NCBI RefSeq assembly: GCF_026410085.1
Contig: NZ_CP112866.1
Location: forward strand, 2,790,001 to 2,854,000
Source of the DNA: Pseudomonas quebecensis
GTDB lineage: Bacteria; Pseudomonadota; Gammaproteobacteria; Pseudomonadales; Pseudomonadaceae
Length of the DNA stretch: 64,000 bases
Reading direction: 5' to 3'
Shown here: piece by piece, positions 53,029 to 63,187 of the stretch
Position numbering within the stretch: the first letter of the stretch is position 1
Layout of the letters: each line of letters starts with the position of its first letter
Notes under the pieces: generated by a model
The model's input: the letters and a program-made list of their open reading frames with translations, nothing else
Database searches by the model: none
What the model was told of the DNA's origin: nothing
Translations under genes and position numbers: made by a program

Positions 53029-56000
53029 ATGCCGCAGTTTTTCATCGACCGCCCGGTCTTCGCCTGGGTGGTGGCCCTGTTCATTCTGCTCGCCGGCCTG
53101 CTGGCCATCCCGCAATTGCCGGTGGCCCAATACCCCAACGTTGCGCCGCCGAAAGTGGAAATTTACGCGGTGTACCCCGGTGCCTCGGCGCAGACCCTGG
53201 ATGAGAGCGTGGTGAGCCTGATCGAACAGGAACTCAACGGCGCCGATCACCTGTTGTATTTCGAATCCCAGAGCAGCCTGGGTTCGGCGACGATCACCGC
53301 CACCTTCCAACCCGGCACCAACCCGGAAATGGCCCAGGTGGATGTGCAGAACCGCCTCAAGGCCGTGGAGCCGCGCTTGCCCCAGGCCGTGACGCAACAG
53401 GGTCTGCAGGTGGAAAAAGTCTCCGCGGGCTTCCTGCTGCTGGTGACCCTCACCTCCAACGACGGCAAGCTCGATGACGTCGCGCTCAGCGATTACCTGG
53501 CGCGCAACGTGATGAACGAACTCAAGCGCCTGGACGGGGTGGGCAAGGCCCAACTGTACGGCGCCGAGCGCGCCATGCGCATCTGGATCGACCCGCAGAA
53601 GCTGATCGGCTTCAACCTGACCCCGGCCGACGTGAACGCCGCCATCGCCGCGCAGAACGCCCAAGTCTCGGCCGGCAGTATCGGCGACTTGCCGGGCACC
53701 AACACCCAGGAAATCACCGCTGCGATCCTGGTCAAAGGCCAGTTGTCGAACCCGGCGGAATTCGCCGACATCGTGCTCAAGGCCAACCCTGACGGCTCCA
53801 CCGTGCGCATCGGAGATGTGGCGCGGGTGGAAATCGGCAGCCAGGAATACCAGTTTTCCACGCGCCTGAACGGCAAACCCTCCACCGCCGTCAGCGTGCA
53901 GTTGGCACCGGGCGCCAATGCGCTGAACACCGCAACCCTGGTGCGGGCGAAGATGGACGAGCTGTCGCGGTACTTCCCGGCGAACGTGGAATACAAGATC
54001 CCGTACGACACCTCGCCTTTCGTCAAAGTCTCGATCACCAAGGTGGTCTACACCCTGCTGGAGGCCATGGCGCTGGTGTTCGCGGTGATGTTCCTGTTCC
54101 TGCAGAACGTGCGCTACACCCTGATCCCGACCCTGGTGGTGCCGATTGCGCTGATGGGCACCTTCGCCACCATGTTGCTGCTGGGCTTCTCGATCAACGT
54201 GCTGACCATGTTCGGCATGGTGCTGGCCATCGGCATCCTGGTGGACGACGCCATCGTGGTGGTGGAGAACGTCGAACGGATCATGGTCACCGAGGGCCTG
54301 TCGCCCAAGGAAGCGACGCGCAAGGCCATGGGCCAGATCACCGGCGCGATCATCGGCATTACCCTGGTGCTGGTGGCGGTGTTCCTGCCGATGGCGTTCA
54401 TGGCTGGGTCCGTGGGGGTGATCTACCAGCAGTTCTCACTGTCGATGGCCACCTCGATCCTGTTCTCGGCGTTTCTTGCCCTGACCTTGACCCCGGCGCT
54501 GTGCGCCACATTGCTCAAGCCGATCGCCAAGGGCGAGCACCACGCCAAGGGCGGCTTCTTCGGCTGGTTCAACCAGCGCTTCGAGCGCCTCACCGAGCGC
54601 TATGCCGGTTGGGTGGCTTATGCGCTCAAGCGCAGCGGCCGTTATCTGCTGATCTACCTGGTGCTGCTGGTGGGCATGGGCGTGCTGTTCGTGCGCCTGC
54701 CCGCCTCGTTCCTGCCGGTGGAGGACCAGGGCTACACCATCACCGATATCCAACTGCCGCCGGGGGCCAGCAAGAACCGCACGGTGCAGGTGGCCGAGCA
54801 GATCGAAGCGCATAACGCCGGCGAGCCGGGGGTGGGCGATACCACCATGATCATGGGTTTCAGTTTCTCCGGTTCGGGGCAGAACGCGGCACTGGCGTTT
54901 ACCACGCTCAAGGACTGGTCGCAGCGCGGCAGCGACGATTCCGCCGCTTCGATTGCCGAGCGCGCCAATGGCGCCTTCAGCGAGCTCAAGGACGCAATCG
55001 CCTACGCGGTGCTGCCGCCGCCGGTGGATGGCCTGGGCACGTCCAGTGGTTTCGAGTTCCGCCTGCAGGATCGCGGGGGCGTCGGCCATGCCGCATTGAT
55101 GGCGGCGCGCACCGAACTGCTGGCCCTGGCGGAGAAAAGCCCGATCCTGGCCAATGTGCGCGAAAGCGCCCTGGCCGAGGCGCCCCAGGTGCAGTTGGAG
55201 GTCGACCGCAAGCAGGCCAACGCGCTGGGCGTATCCTTCGCCGAGGTGGGCAATGTGCTGTCGTCGGCGATTGGCTCGGCCTATGTCAACGACTTCCCCA
55301 ACCAGGGCCGCATGCAGCGCGTGGTGGTGCAGGCCGAAGGCGACCGGCGCAGCCAGGTCGAGGACCTGCTGAAGATCCATGTGCGCAACGAATCCGGCAA
55401 GATGGTGCCGCTGTCGGCCTTCGTACAAGCCAAGTGGACCCAGGGCCCGGCGCAACTGACGCGCTACAACGGCTATCCGGCCATCGCCATTTCCGGCGAG
55501 GCGGCACCGGGCTACAGCACCGGCGAGGCAATGACGGAAATCCAGCGCCTGGTCAGCCAATTGCCGGCGGGCCTGGGTCAGGAATGGACCGGGCTGTCGC
55601 TGCAGGAACGCCTGTCCGGCTCACAGGCTCCGATACTGCTGGGGCTGTCGCTGCTGATCGTGTTCCTGTGCCTGGCGGCGCTGTATGAAAGCTGGTCGAT
55701 CCCGACCTCGGTATTGCTGGTAGTGCCGCTGGGCGTGCTCGGCGCGGTGCTGGCGGTGAGCTTGCGCGGTATGCCCAACGATGTGTTTTTCAAGGTGGGC
55801 CTGATCACCATCATCGGCCTGTCGGCGAAGAACGCGATCCTGATCATCGAGTTCGCCAAGGACCTGTATGACCAGGGCGAAGACCTGATCGATGCCACCC
55901 TCAAGGCGGCGCGGTTGCGGTTGCGGCCGATCATCATGACCTCGCTGGCGTTCATCCTTGGCGTGGTGCCGCTGGCCATTGCCACCGGGGCCAGCTCGGC

Positions 56001-56121
56001 GAGCCAGCAGGCGATTGGTACCGGGGTAATCGGCGGGATGGTCACCGCGACCTTGGCGGTGGTGTTTGTACCGGTGTTCTTTGTGGTGGTGATGAAGCTG
56101 GTGCGCAAGCGCAGTCGCTGA
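53029..56121 (+). CDS. HAE1-family RND efflux transporter
   Basis: This 1030-residue AcrB/MexB-class permease starts MPQFFIDRPVFAWVVALFI. TM4 has MVLAIGILVDDAIVVVENVER with the paired Asp of the proton relay; NPEMAQVDVQNRL and the second-half GLSAKNAILIIEFAKDL are class signatures. It should form a homotrimer that expels hydrophobic drugs, solvents or detergents. No outer-membrane factor gene follows, so it probably borrows a TolC/OprM-type channel. The nearest recalled parallel is mexMN of P. aeruginosa, also beside a two-component system; I give no symbol because orthology cannot be shown here. Confidence 0.93.
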   Translation: MPQFFIDRPVFAWVVALFILLAGLLAIPQLPVAQYPNVAPPKVEIYAVYPGASAQTLDESVVSLIEQELNGADHLLYFESQSSLGSATITATFQPGTNPEMAQVDVQNRLKAVEPRLPQAVTQQGLQVEKVSAGFLLLVTLTSNDGKLDDVALSDYLARNVMNELKRLDGVGKAQLYGAERAMRIWIDPQKLIGFNLTPADVNAAIAAQNAQVSAGSIGDLPGTNTQEITAAILVKGQLSNPAEFADIVLKANPDGSTVRIGDVARVEIGSQEYQFSTRLNGKPSTAVSVQLAPGANALNTATLVRAKMDELSRYFPANVEYKIPYDTSPFVKVSITKVVYTLLEAMALVFAVMFLFLQNVRYTLIPTLVVPIALMGTFATMLLLGFSINVLTMFGMVLAIGILVDDAIVVVENVERIMVTEGLSPKEATRKAMGQITGAIIGITLVLVAVFLPMAFMAGSVGVIYQQFSLSMATSILFSAFLALTLTPALCATLLKPIAKGEHHAKGGFFGWFNQRFERLTERYAGWVAYALKRSGRYLLIYLVLLVGMGVLFVRLPASFLPVEDQGYTITDIQLPPGASKNRTVQVAEQIEAHNAGEPGVGDTTMIMGFSFSGSGQNAALAFTTLKDWSQRGSDDSAASIAERANGAFSELKDAIAYAVLPPPVDGLGTSSGFEFRLQDRGGVGHAALMAARTELLALAEKSPILANVRESALAEAPQVQLEVDRKQANALGVSFAEVGNVLSSAIGSAYVNDFPNQGRMQRVVVQAEGDRRSQVEDLLKIHVRNESGKMVPLSAFVQAKWTQGPAQLTRYNGYPAIAISGEAAPGYSTGEAMTEIQRLVSQLPAGLGQEWTGLSLQERLSGSQAPILLGLSLLIVFLCLAALYESWSIPTSVLLVVPLGVLGAVLAVSLRGMPNDVFFKVGLITIIGLSAKNAILIIEFAKDLYDQGEDLIDATLKAARLRLRPIIMTSLAFILGVVPLAIATGASSASQQAIGTGVIGGMVTATLAVVFVPVFFVVVMKLVRKRSR

Positions 56122-56126
56122 CTGTC

Positions 56127-56178
56127 AGCTTCAAGCGGCCAGCCGGAGCACCCTTGCTTCAACTTGCCGCTTGAAGCT
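56127..56178. repeat. REP-like inverted repeat after the RND gene
   Basis: AGCTTCAAGCGGC (56127-56139) is exactly complementary to GCCGCTTGAAGCT (56166-56178) with a 26-base spacer. The core is shared with the element between muxB and muxC. It starts 6 bp past the pump stop. Confidence 0.7.
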
Positions 56179-56235
56179 TGCAGCCTGCAGCTGCTCAACC
56201 TATGTTGCTCACTATTCCCCCGAATCGTGAGCGCC

Positions 56236-56877
56236 ATGCCCTTCCTTGCCCGCACCCATCCGCGTCTCTCCGCCGCCGCCGTCCTTGGCCTTGCGGTGGG
56301 TATCCTGGCGCCGTCCGGAACCGTCACCGGCAAAATTCTGATCGGCTGGAATGCCGGCGTCTGGACCTACCTGCTGCTGATGCTGTGGCTGACGCGCCGG
56401 GCCAAGGCCGAGGACGTCAAGCGCATCGCCGAAGTCGAAGACGAGAATGCCGGGCTGGTGCTGTTCACGGTGTGCATCGCCGCCATCGCGAGCCTGGCCA
56501 CCATCACCTTCGAGCTGGTGGGCAGCAAAGACCTGGCAACCTCGGCACGCCTGCTGCACTACGGTTTTACCGGCTTGACGGTGATCGGTTCGTGGCTGTT
56601 GATCGGGGTGATTTTCAGCGTGCACTACGCTCGCCTGTATTACACCTGGACCGGCAAGGAACCGGCGTTGCGCTTTGCCGAGGGCCTGCTCACACCCAAC
56701 TATTGGGACTTTCTGTACTTCTCCTTCACCATCGGCGTGGCCGTGCAGACCTCCGACGTGGGCGTGGCGACCCGTGGTATGCGCAAGGTGGTGTTGGGAC
56801 AATCGCTGATCGGGTTTCTGTTCAACACCGCGATCCTGGGTTTCTCGATCAACATCGCCGCCGGCCTGTTCGGCTAG
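56236..56877 (+). CDS. DUF1345 family membrane protein
   Basis: This is a 213-residue inner-membrane protein with about five helices. Features include [20 protein letters not shown], the [20 protein letters not shown] segment and a C-terminal block [25 protein letters not shown] that marks DUF1345 and resembles the pore segment of two-helix potassium channels (TIGV). No function is established. The start is ATG 56236 ([16 protein letters not shown]) although its ribosome site is poor; the longer frame from 56164 runs through the repeat. It is 71 bp before an AraC-type regulator gene. Confidence 0.8.
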   Translation: MPFLARTHPRLSAAAVLGLAVGILAPSGTVTGKILIGWNAGVWTYLLLMLWLTRRAKAEDVKRIAEVEDENAGLVLFTVCIAAIASLATITFELVGSKDLATSARLLHYGFTGLTVIGSWLLIGVIFSVHYARLYYTWTGKEPALRFAEGLLTPNYWDFLYFSFTIGVAVQTSDVGVATRGMRKVVLGQSLIGFLFNTAILGFSINIAAGLFG

Positions 56878-56948
56878 GCTGCACAAACCTTCTAGACGCC
56901 CATGCCGCACGGGCCGCTAATACCGTTTTACACACCGTCGAGGGGGTT

Positions 56949-57788
56949 ATGACCGCGCACAATTGGATCGACCTGTCCCAGGACACCGACACCGGCATCG
57001 AAACGCTGCGCGCGCATTTCGAAGGCCACGCCTACGACCCCCACTGGCATGACAGCTACCTGATCGGCGTGACCGAGCAAGGCGTGCAGCAATTCAATTG
57101 CCGCCGCACCCGCCACGACAGCGTGCCCGGCCAGGTGTTCCTGGTGGAGCCCGGCGAGCTGCATGACGGCGACGCGCCGACCGCCGACGGTTTTACCTAT
57201 CACATGCTCTACCTCGACCCGCATTGGCTGACACGGGAAGTGAGCACCGTATTCGAAGAGGCACCGGTCGACAGCCAGCTGAGTTTCGTCAGCACCCTGG
57301 CCGACGACCCACGCCTGGCTTTCGCCACCAGCCAAGCGTTCCAGACCCTGCACCGCGGCGAGTTGCGCATCGTACGCCAGCGCGCCATGGACCAATTGCT
57401 CGAACGCCTCACCGGACACCTTCACTGGCGCACACGCTACGGCGACGATCCGCGCCTGCCGCAGGTGGCCCACAAGGCTCGGGAATACCTGCATGCGCAC
57501 CTGCATCACGACGTGGGCATGCACGAACTGGCGCTGGCCTGCGGCGTCGACCGCTTTCGCTTGAGCCGCGCCTTCAAAAGCGCGTTCGGCCTGCCGCCCC
57601 ATGCCTACCTGGTGCAACTGCGCCTGGCCCGTGCCCGGCATTTACTGGCCAAGGGCGAACAACCCGCCGATGTGGCGATTGCCCTGGGCTTCGCCGACCA
57701 GAGCCACATGGGCCGCTGGTTTATGCGCGCCTATGGCCTGACCCCCGCCGCCTACCGCAGGCGCTGCTCAAATCTTCCAGACAGATAA
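56949..57788 (+). CDS. AraC family regulator
   Basis: This 279-residue regulator has an N-terminal AraC-type cupin (about 1-165: HAYDPHWHDSYLIGVTEQG; VFLVEPGELHDGDAP) and a C-terminal DNA-binding domain (about 180-275: DVGMHELALACGVDRFRLSRAF; ADVAIALGFADQSHMGRWF). The start is ATG 56949 close behind GAGGGGG; the frame open to 56178 is the shadow of the DUF1345 gene. It sits 54 bp before a LysE-type exporter, the common arrangement in which the regulator senses an amino acid or analogue and switches on its export. A small ATCGA...TCGAT repeat (57806-57820) lies between them. Confidence 0.88.
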   Translation: MTAHNWIDLSQDTDTGIETLRAHFEGHAYDPHWHDSYLIGVTEQGVQQFNCRRTRHDSVPGQVFLVEPGELHDGDAPTADGFTYHMLYLDPHWLTREVSTVFEEAPVDSQLSFVSTLADDPRLAFATSQAFQTLHRGELRIVRQRAMDQLLERLTGHLHWRTRYGDDPRLPQVAHKAREYLHAHLHHDVGMHELALACGVDRFRLSRAFKSAFGLPPHAYLVQLRLARARHLLAKGEQPADVAIALGFADQSHMGRWFMRAYGLTPAAYRRRCSNLPDR

Positions 57789-57842
57789 CCCGGCGGCTTG
57801 TGAAGATCGACTCCATCGATTGGTTTACCGGAGTCACCCGCC

Positions 57843-58442
57843 ATGTTGTCCACTTTGCTGCCGTTCATGCTGTTCGCTTTCGTGGCTTCGATCACCCCCG
57901 GCCCTACCAATATCCTGGTGCTCAGCAACAGCGCGCGGTATGGCTTCAAGGCCGCGTTGCCGATCATTTTCGGCGCGGGCGCCGGCGCGGCGGGCATCGT
58001 GTTGCTGGTGGGCTCGGGCGTGGGCGAGTCTCTGGTTCGGCTGCCCAGGGTGCAACTGGCGATGCAATGGGCCGGGGTGGCTTGGCTGAGCTATCTGGCC
58101 TGGCAGATTTACCGCACGCCCGCCCAGGCCATCGGTGTGCGCTCGACGCAAAAACGCCTCGGTCTGGCCGGCGCCGCCAGCCTGCAATTGGTCAACCCCA
58201 AGACCTGGATGATGGCACTGGCGGTAGTCAGCGTATTTGCCGGCAATGGTGCCGATCGCCAGCACCAGGTGCTGTCCCTGTCGCTGGTGTTCTTCCTGAT
58301 TGCCCTGCCTTGCCTGGGTGCCTGGGCACTGCTGGGTGCCGGATCCAACCGGGTCTTGCGCTCATCGACGGCAGTACAGCGTTTCAACCGGTGCATGGCC
58401 CTCCTCTTGCTGGGGTCGACTTGGCTGAGCGTACTGATCTGA
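57843..58442 (+). CDS. LysE/RhtB family amino-acid exporter
   Basis: This is a 199-residue membrane protein with about six helices. The LysE family signature is at the start: FVASITPGPTNILVLSNSARYGF; LQLVNPKTWMMALAVVSVF lies near the middle. Such proteins export amino acids or their derivatives by proton exchange. It has GGAG 9 bases before the ATG at 57843. It is probably controlled by the AraC regulator just upstream. The substrate is unknown. Confidence 0.9.
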   Translation: MLSTLLPFMLFAFVASITPGPTNILVLSNSARYGFKAALPIIFGAGAGAAGIVLLVGSGVGESLVRLPRVQLAMQWAGVAWLSYLAWQIYRTPAQAIGVRSTQKRLGLAGAASLQLVNPKTWMMALAVVSVFAGNGADRQHQVLSLSLVFFLIALPCLGAWALLGAGSNRVLRSSTAVQRFNRCMALLLLGSTWLSVLI

Positions 58443-58446
58443 AGAT

Positions 58447-58474
58447 GAAAAAAAGGGGAAGCCGAAGCTTCCCC
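58447..58474 (-). terminator. Intrinsic terminator of the autotransporter gene
   Basis: On the minus strand, GGGGAAG and CTTCCCC (7-bp stem, 6-base loop) are followed by eight T residues. It starts 21 bp past the autotransporter stop. Confidence 0.85.
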
Positions 58475-58494
58475 TGTTGAAGTGAACGAGCGCC

Positions 58495-60753
58495 TTAGAA
58501 ATCGTAGCGCACGCCGAAGTTGACACCCCATGGCTGGTCGATCTTCTTGCCTTTGCTGGTTTCGAAGTCCGCATGCAGCTTGAGGTTCTTGGAGACCGAC
58601 ATAGCCACACCGGCCGCCATTTCGATACGCGAACCCGACAGATCGTTGTTGAAGCTCTGATCGTTGATGAACACCTTGTTGCTCTGGTCGAACTCATGGG
58701 CAACGGCCGTACGCAGGTACGGCTGCAACACACCGCCGCTTTCCAGCTGAATGTCCATACCAGCGGTTACGCCGACCTTACCGACCACGGAACTGGAACG
58801 GTCGCCCTTGGCCTGCAGACCGTTGGACAGCTCATAGCTCTGCGCCTGAGTAATCGTCGCCGCCAATTGGCCGTAAGGTTCAACGAAGAAATCGTTGTCC
58901 AGCTTGATGTGGCGACCGACCTCCGCCGAAGCACCTACCGCATTCTGCGCGTAGCTGCCCTTGGCCTTCTTGCCATCGCTCATGGTCACATCGACATCGT
59001 TGTGCAAGCGGTTGAGCTTGGCGACGGCATCGAAATACAGACCGCTCTCGTCATCCAGCCAAGTGGCGTAGGCCCCCAGATAGTAGCTCTTGACCTCGCC
59101 TTTGCTGCCACGGGTGAGGCTCAGGTCCGAGGAGCTGTGACCGGCCATCACACCCGCCAGCCACTGGCCGTCGCCGCTGGACAACGGCGCATCGGCACCG
59201 ATGGTGAAACCCTTTTGCGTTTGCGAATAGCCGGCGCCGTTCTTGTTCGCGGCCACTTCGTGCTTGTTGCCATAGCTGCGCATCCACAGGCCGTTGTTCT
59301 TGCCTTCGCTGAAACGCAGTTCCCCCATGCGAGTACGCAGGATGGACGACTCGCCGTATAACACGGTCGGCGCGCTGTTGAACAAGGCCAGTACCGAATG
59401 GGCGCTGGTGCTGGTGCCTTTGCGCGTCGGGTCCAGCAACCAGTCGGTGCCATCCTTCTGCAAACCATAGGCGTAGGCGCCGATATCCACGGTATCGCCC
59501 ACCAGGGAGAAGTGTGCGTCACCACCCTCGGTGTGCACCACCTTGATCTGCTCGCCACTGGCCAGCTCCGAACCGGTGGCGTTCAGCAACAGGCTATGGT
59601 TGCCTTCGGCACGGCCTTCCACATTGAGGAAGTCCGTCTGGTGAGTGGAGAAGTCGGTGTGCATGACGAAGGTGCCATTGCCTTCCAGGCTCTTCACGTC
59701 CAGTTGGTAGAATTCATCCGGCGCGCCGAAGTGCACGGCACCGCCGCCCATCTTCAAGGCCTCGACAGTACTGTCACCCACCAGCACCCACTGCGAAGCA
59801 GTATTCACGCTCAGCTCGGCCACGTTTTTCAGCTGGCCGGTGAGCGACGAACCGTTGTTGAGTTGCAACGTGGCGGTGCTGCCTTCTTCGACCATTACAT
59901 CGCCGATCAGATGGCTGAAGTCGACGTTCATGTTGGCGGTGGACCCACCGGTGACTTCCAGGATATTACCGTTGCCGCCGGTAAGGGTCGAACCGTTGCG
60001 CACCTGGATATCGGCCTTAGTCCCGGCCCTTGCGAGGATCGCCGCGCCATTCGTGCCTTGGACGCTGGAACCCTCCAGTATCAGCGTGCTGTCCAGCACG
60101 CCGGAGGAGCCGTCAATGCCCATTTGCACACCATTTGCCCCTCCCACAATGTGGCTTTGGGTGGCGAAGGCTTGTCCGCTCATCAGTGAAACACCAACGC
60201 CATTGGCGTTCGTCGCCTCGATGCGAGAGCCGGTAAAATCCAGCACGCTGTAAGCGCTGGCACTCGCGCCGCGATTGGTGCCGGTGATGGTGCTATTGAC
60301 CACTTTGATATTGGAGCCATCGATCCCGCCCAAGGAGCGTCCAGCCATCAAAGCAGTACCGTTGCTATGAATGACATTACTGTCGCTGATCAACACGTTG
60401 CTGCCGCCGACAGCATGAACAGCAGCGTTGGCCGTGCTGCGAGCGATGACGTCGGAGCCGCTGATGCGGACCTGCGAATCAGTCGCAGTAATATCTTGGG
60501 TAGAACTGCCCGGCGTGACCGTCAATGTAGCGGATCGAGCGCGAATATCCTTGGTGACAGCACCCTCGACCGTCAGACCGGAACCTGGGAGTAATTCAAA
60601 ACGATCCGGTGCGGGACCTGGGCGGACATACTCGTCAGGCCCGGTGACCACTCGGGCTTCGGCTGCATGAGCCATAACCATGAGCAGGGTGACAGCCTTG
60701 ACTCTCAGTGCGAGACTCAAGGGCGAAGGTTTGAAATTGAATACGGATGACAT
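58495..60753 (-). CDS. Classical autotransporter with pertactin-like passenger
   Basis: This is a 752-residue type Va secreted protein. The signal peptide covers about residues 1-33 (VKAVTLLMVMAHAAEA). The passenger (about 35-460) is rich in Ser/Thr/Gly/Asn repeats such as SDSNVIHSNG, VVNSTITGTNRG and VRNGSTLTGGNGN, the signature of a parallel beta-helix, ending in a pertactin-like region. The C-terminal barrel (about 490-752) begins near LRTRMGELRF and ends GVNFGVRYDF with the terminal Phe needed for outer-membrane insertion. No catalytic serine-protease motif is visible in the passenger, so adhesion or surface display is more likely than proteolysis. GAGG stands 8 bases before the ATG. Confidence 0.92.
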   Translation of the reverse strand: MSSVFNFKPSPLSLALRVKAVTLLMVMAHAAEARVVTGPDEYVRPGPAPDRFELLPGSGLTVEGAVTKDIRARSATLTVTPGSSTQDITATDSQVRISGSDVIARSTANAAVHAVGGSNVLISDSNVIHSNGTALMAGRSLGGIDGSNIKVVNSTITGTNRGASASAYSVLDFTGSRIEATNANGVGVSLMSGQAFATQSHIVGGANGVQMGIDGSSGVLDSTLILEGSSVQGTNGAAILARAGTKADIQVRNGSTLTGGNGNILEVTGGSTANMNVDFSHLIGDVMVEEGSTATLQLNNGSSLTGQLKNVAELSVNTASQWVLVGDSTVEALKMGGGAVHFGAPDEFYQLDVKSLEGNGTFVMHTDFSTHQTDFLNVEGRAEGNHSLLLNATGSELASGEQIKVVHTEGGDAHFSLVGDTVDIGAYAYGLQKDGTDWLLDPTRKGTSTSAHSVLALFNSAPTVLYGESSILRTRMGELRFSEGKNNGLWMRSYGNKHEVAANKNGAGYSQTQKGFTIGADAPLSSGDGQWLAGVMAGHSSSDLSLTRGSKGEVKSYYLGAYATWLDDESGLYFDAVAKLNRLHNDVDVTMSDGKKAKGSYAQNAVGASAEVGRHIKLDNDFFVEPYGQLAATITQAQSYELSNGLQAKGDRSSSVVGKVGVTAGMDIQLESGGVLQPYLRTAVAHEFDQSNKVFINDQSFNNDLSGSRIEMAAGVAMSVSKNLKLHADFETSKGKKIDQPWGVNFGVRYDF

Positions 60754-60953
60754 GTAACGAACCTCTGGGTTGGCATTCCATTACGGAAGAAACTGGCCGG
60801 TTCCAAAGTGCGTGGGACCCTGCCAATCGAGCGCCGCCAAAGTTATCCAGAGTGGTTACCACTTTATGTAGGACTAATCCCAAGTGCCTGCATTAATGGG
60901 TCACATGGCAAGTAATCCTGACCAAGGGATGCCCAGCGTCCAAAGATCGTTAT

Positions 60954-60990
60954 AAAAAACGCCAAAGGGAAGCCGTGCCTCCCTTTGGCG
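60954..60990 (-). terminator. Intrinsic terminator of the repeat-module gene
   Basis: On the minus strand CGCCAAAGGGA pairs with TCCCTTTGGCG (11-bp perfect stem, 9-base loop) and is followed by TTTTTTAT. It starts 14 bp past the stop at 61004. The rest of the 250-bp gap (60754-61003) should hold the autotransporter promoter; I see nothing else in it. Confidence 0.9.
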
Positions 60991-61003
60991 ACAACTGAGA
61001 CCC

Positions 61004-63040
61004 CTACGGTGCCGGCACGGGGAGTCCGTCGCAGAAAGTCCCGTTAGTCCCGCCTACTAGATGGCCACGCACCAGCGGTGTGGCTTCACTGGAAGTGACC
61101 AGTTCGCCATGCAACATAATGGTGTAGTGAACCCTGGCTGATCCGTCGGTCCGGTTAGCTCTAGTGGGTTGAATCGGTTTGAAGCGTGTGAAGTAGTCCT
61201 CCAGTTTGACCTCGAATCCACCGGTCAACATGGCTTGCGTCAGCGGCGGCGAGTCCTTGAATCCATAGACTGCAGTGACTTCGTCCGCACCCATGTCATC
61301 CCGGTAACCTCGCCAATGCACCCTGACAATCATGTTCAAGGTGAAATGCTCTGAGGCCGGGACATAAACTACGATATTGCCCAGTGCGGGCCTGAAGCTG
61401 GTGCAATTGACAATTCCATTTCCGCCGCCTACCAGGTTACGAATAGTTGGAGCAAGGAGTGAAATGATGTTGGCCGTGACCTCTACTGGGGTTGTGGGCG
61501 AATATTGCCTGTTCGAAGTGCCTGTCGAGCCGATGGTGTAATGCACCCTCTTCGTTCCATTGCTATGATCGGCAATGATGTTCCACGGAATGTGCAGCGT
61601 TACCTCCTGAGATGCCGTACCGCTGGGTACGAACAGGGTGTCAGCCAATACGCCCTCGTAATAGAGATAGATCGTGAAGGGACTGGCGTCGGGCGTGGGG
61701 GGAGTGTCCCACAGCGTTATATGTACATTGGCTGGCCGGTTTGCGTGCTCAGGCGTCAGCTCATTATCCGCACCCTCAACACCTGTTGCATCTTCGCCTC
61801 TGACCACTGCCGGGTTCAAATTAGGGTTGATCAGGCTCGGCTCGTCCGGATTGGTCGGCCCCACCACGAAGAGGTCCAGATTCGTCATCGCGGTCAACAG
61901 CGCATTGTGGCTGACTGAACGACGTTTGACGACGTAGGAAACGGTCATCTCCAATTCCCCTTCCGTCGCTCCATAAATCTGAAGCAGGGTTGGATAGTCA
62001 GCATGTACCTGCACCGGAAAGGCATTGCTGCCCAGCGGCACATCGGGCAGCGTTCGTGAGCCCAAAGAGGTTGTCAAGGTCACACTGAGAATGTCACCGT
62101 CAATTCCTCGCAGAAAGTTGTCGTAGGCCGGTATACGAATGATCGCGCCATTGAGTTGCGCGGCGTCGTTACGATCAATCAGTTGATCGCCGGGTACCGC
62201 CAAATCGACAGTGGGCGCCTTGAAGTTAGTTGGCGCAGGAAACAGCCCCACATCAAAAACAAACTGGGACGACAGTCTCGCAGGGTTTCCCGCCGCGTCG
62301 TACAACTCGTAGCGCAAACTGCGCAATCCATCTTCACTGCCTTGGACAACCGACAATGGCAAGGGGATTGTCAAATTGACAGGAAGCACCCATTTCGGAT
62401 CGCTACTGCCAGCGGTAGGCAGATAGGGTGTATCCGAATTGTTGTAGTACAACAAGACATAGTCACCGTCTGCCCGCCCGTTTGCCACATAATCAGGCAC
62501 AGAAAACAGCGCGGTTTCATTAAGCAACCCTTGAAAATACGCCAAGGTGGCAGGCGTCGGCAAATCTGCCGGAGGCAGCGGCGCGGGGATCGGCCCCACG
62601 TGGCTGTAATAAGGACCCGCAAGGTCAACGATCAGCGGCTGAGATAACGATTCACTGGTATTACCGACGTTGTCAACGAATACGCTGTATAGCAAGAGGT
62701 GAACGCCAGGTGGCCGCCGCGCCAGTGCAATATTGACCGGCACACCGGTTGCCGGGGGGGAGGACACCGTAAATGTCGTGAATGGGTCGGCCGGTCGAGG
62801 GTCATCCAGTGGCCACATCCACACACTCACAGTGTCCGGGAAACTTGGGTCCGTACTGAAATCATCCCAACGAGGAATTAAAAATTCCATGGTTTCTTTG
62901 AGCGCGGTATTGCGATTGATTAAACCGGGAAACCCCGACACCTGGCCCTCGTAGGAACCATCGGGCAAGGCATTCAATTGAGGGGCTGCTCGACGACGAG
63001 TTTCAAAGCAACGGATAAGTTCCAGCGTTTTCTTTTCCAT
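61004..63040 (-). CDS. Large protein of tandem beta-rich modules, function unknown
   Basis: This protein of 678 residues has no recognised domain name. It seems to be built of about five modules of some 130 residues, each with alternating hydrophobic strands and a final unit like VHYTIGSTGTSNRQYSPTTP (the last two modules share RVHYTI). The style is that of immunoglobulin-like or Ig-repeat proteins. The N terminus MEKKTLELIRCFETRRRAAP is charged and is not a signal peptide, and no membrane helix is seen. GGAG lies 7 bases before this ATG; ATG 63043 just before it is an alternative. The G+C content appears lower than in surrounding genes. It follows a related gene in the same direction, then a strong terminator. 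Confidence 0.7.
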   Translation of the reverse strand: MEKKTLELIRCFETRRRAAPQLNALPDGSYEGQVSGFPGLINRNTALKETMEFLIPRWDDFSTDPSFPDTVSVWMWPLDDPRPADPFTTFTVSSPPATGVPVNIALARRPPGVHLLLYSVFVDNVGNTSESLSQPLIVDLAGPYYSHVGPIPAPLPPADLPTPATLAYFQGLLNETALFSVPDYVANGRADGDYVLLYYNNSDTPYLPTAGSSDPKWVLPVNLTIPLPLSVVQGSEDGLRSLRYELYDAAGNPARLSSQFVFDVGLFPAPTNFKAPTVDLAVPGDQLIDRNDAAQLNGAIIRIPAYDNFLRGIDGDILSVTLTTSLGSRTLPDVPLGSNAFPVQVHADYPTLLQIYGATEGELEMTVSYVVKRRSVSHNALLTAMTNLDLFVVGPTNPDEPSLINPNLNPAVVRGEDATGVEGADNELTPEHANRPANVHITLWDTPPTPDASPFTIYLYYEGVLADTLFVPSGTASQEVTLHIPWNIIADHSNGTKRVHYTIGSTGTSNRQYSPTTPVEVTANIISLLAPTIRNLVGGGNGIVNCTSFRPALGNIVVYVPASEHFTLNMIVRVHWRGYRDDMGADEVTAVYGFKDSPPLTQAMLTGGFEVKLEDYFTRFKPIQPTRANRTDGSARVHYTIMLHGELVTSSEATPLVRGHLVGGTNGTFCDGLPVPAP

Positions 63041-63187
63041 CATTATTCTCCAGCGTTGGTTAACTAACACAGCGTTCTCAAGGCGTGCGACAGCACACGA
63101 TTGAACATCGCAACTGCCTCACCGGTGGGGCGATTTACTTTAAACAAACAGCTGATTACAACGTTATTACCAGATCGGAATGAGCCT

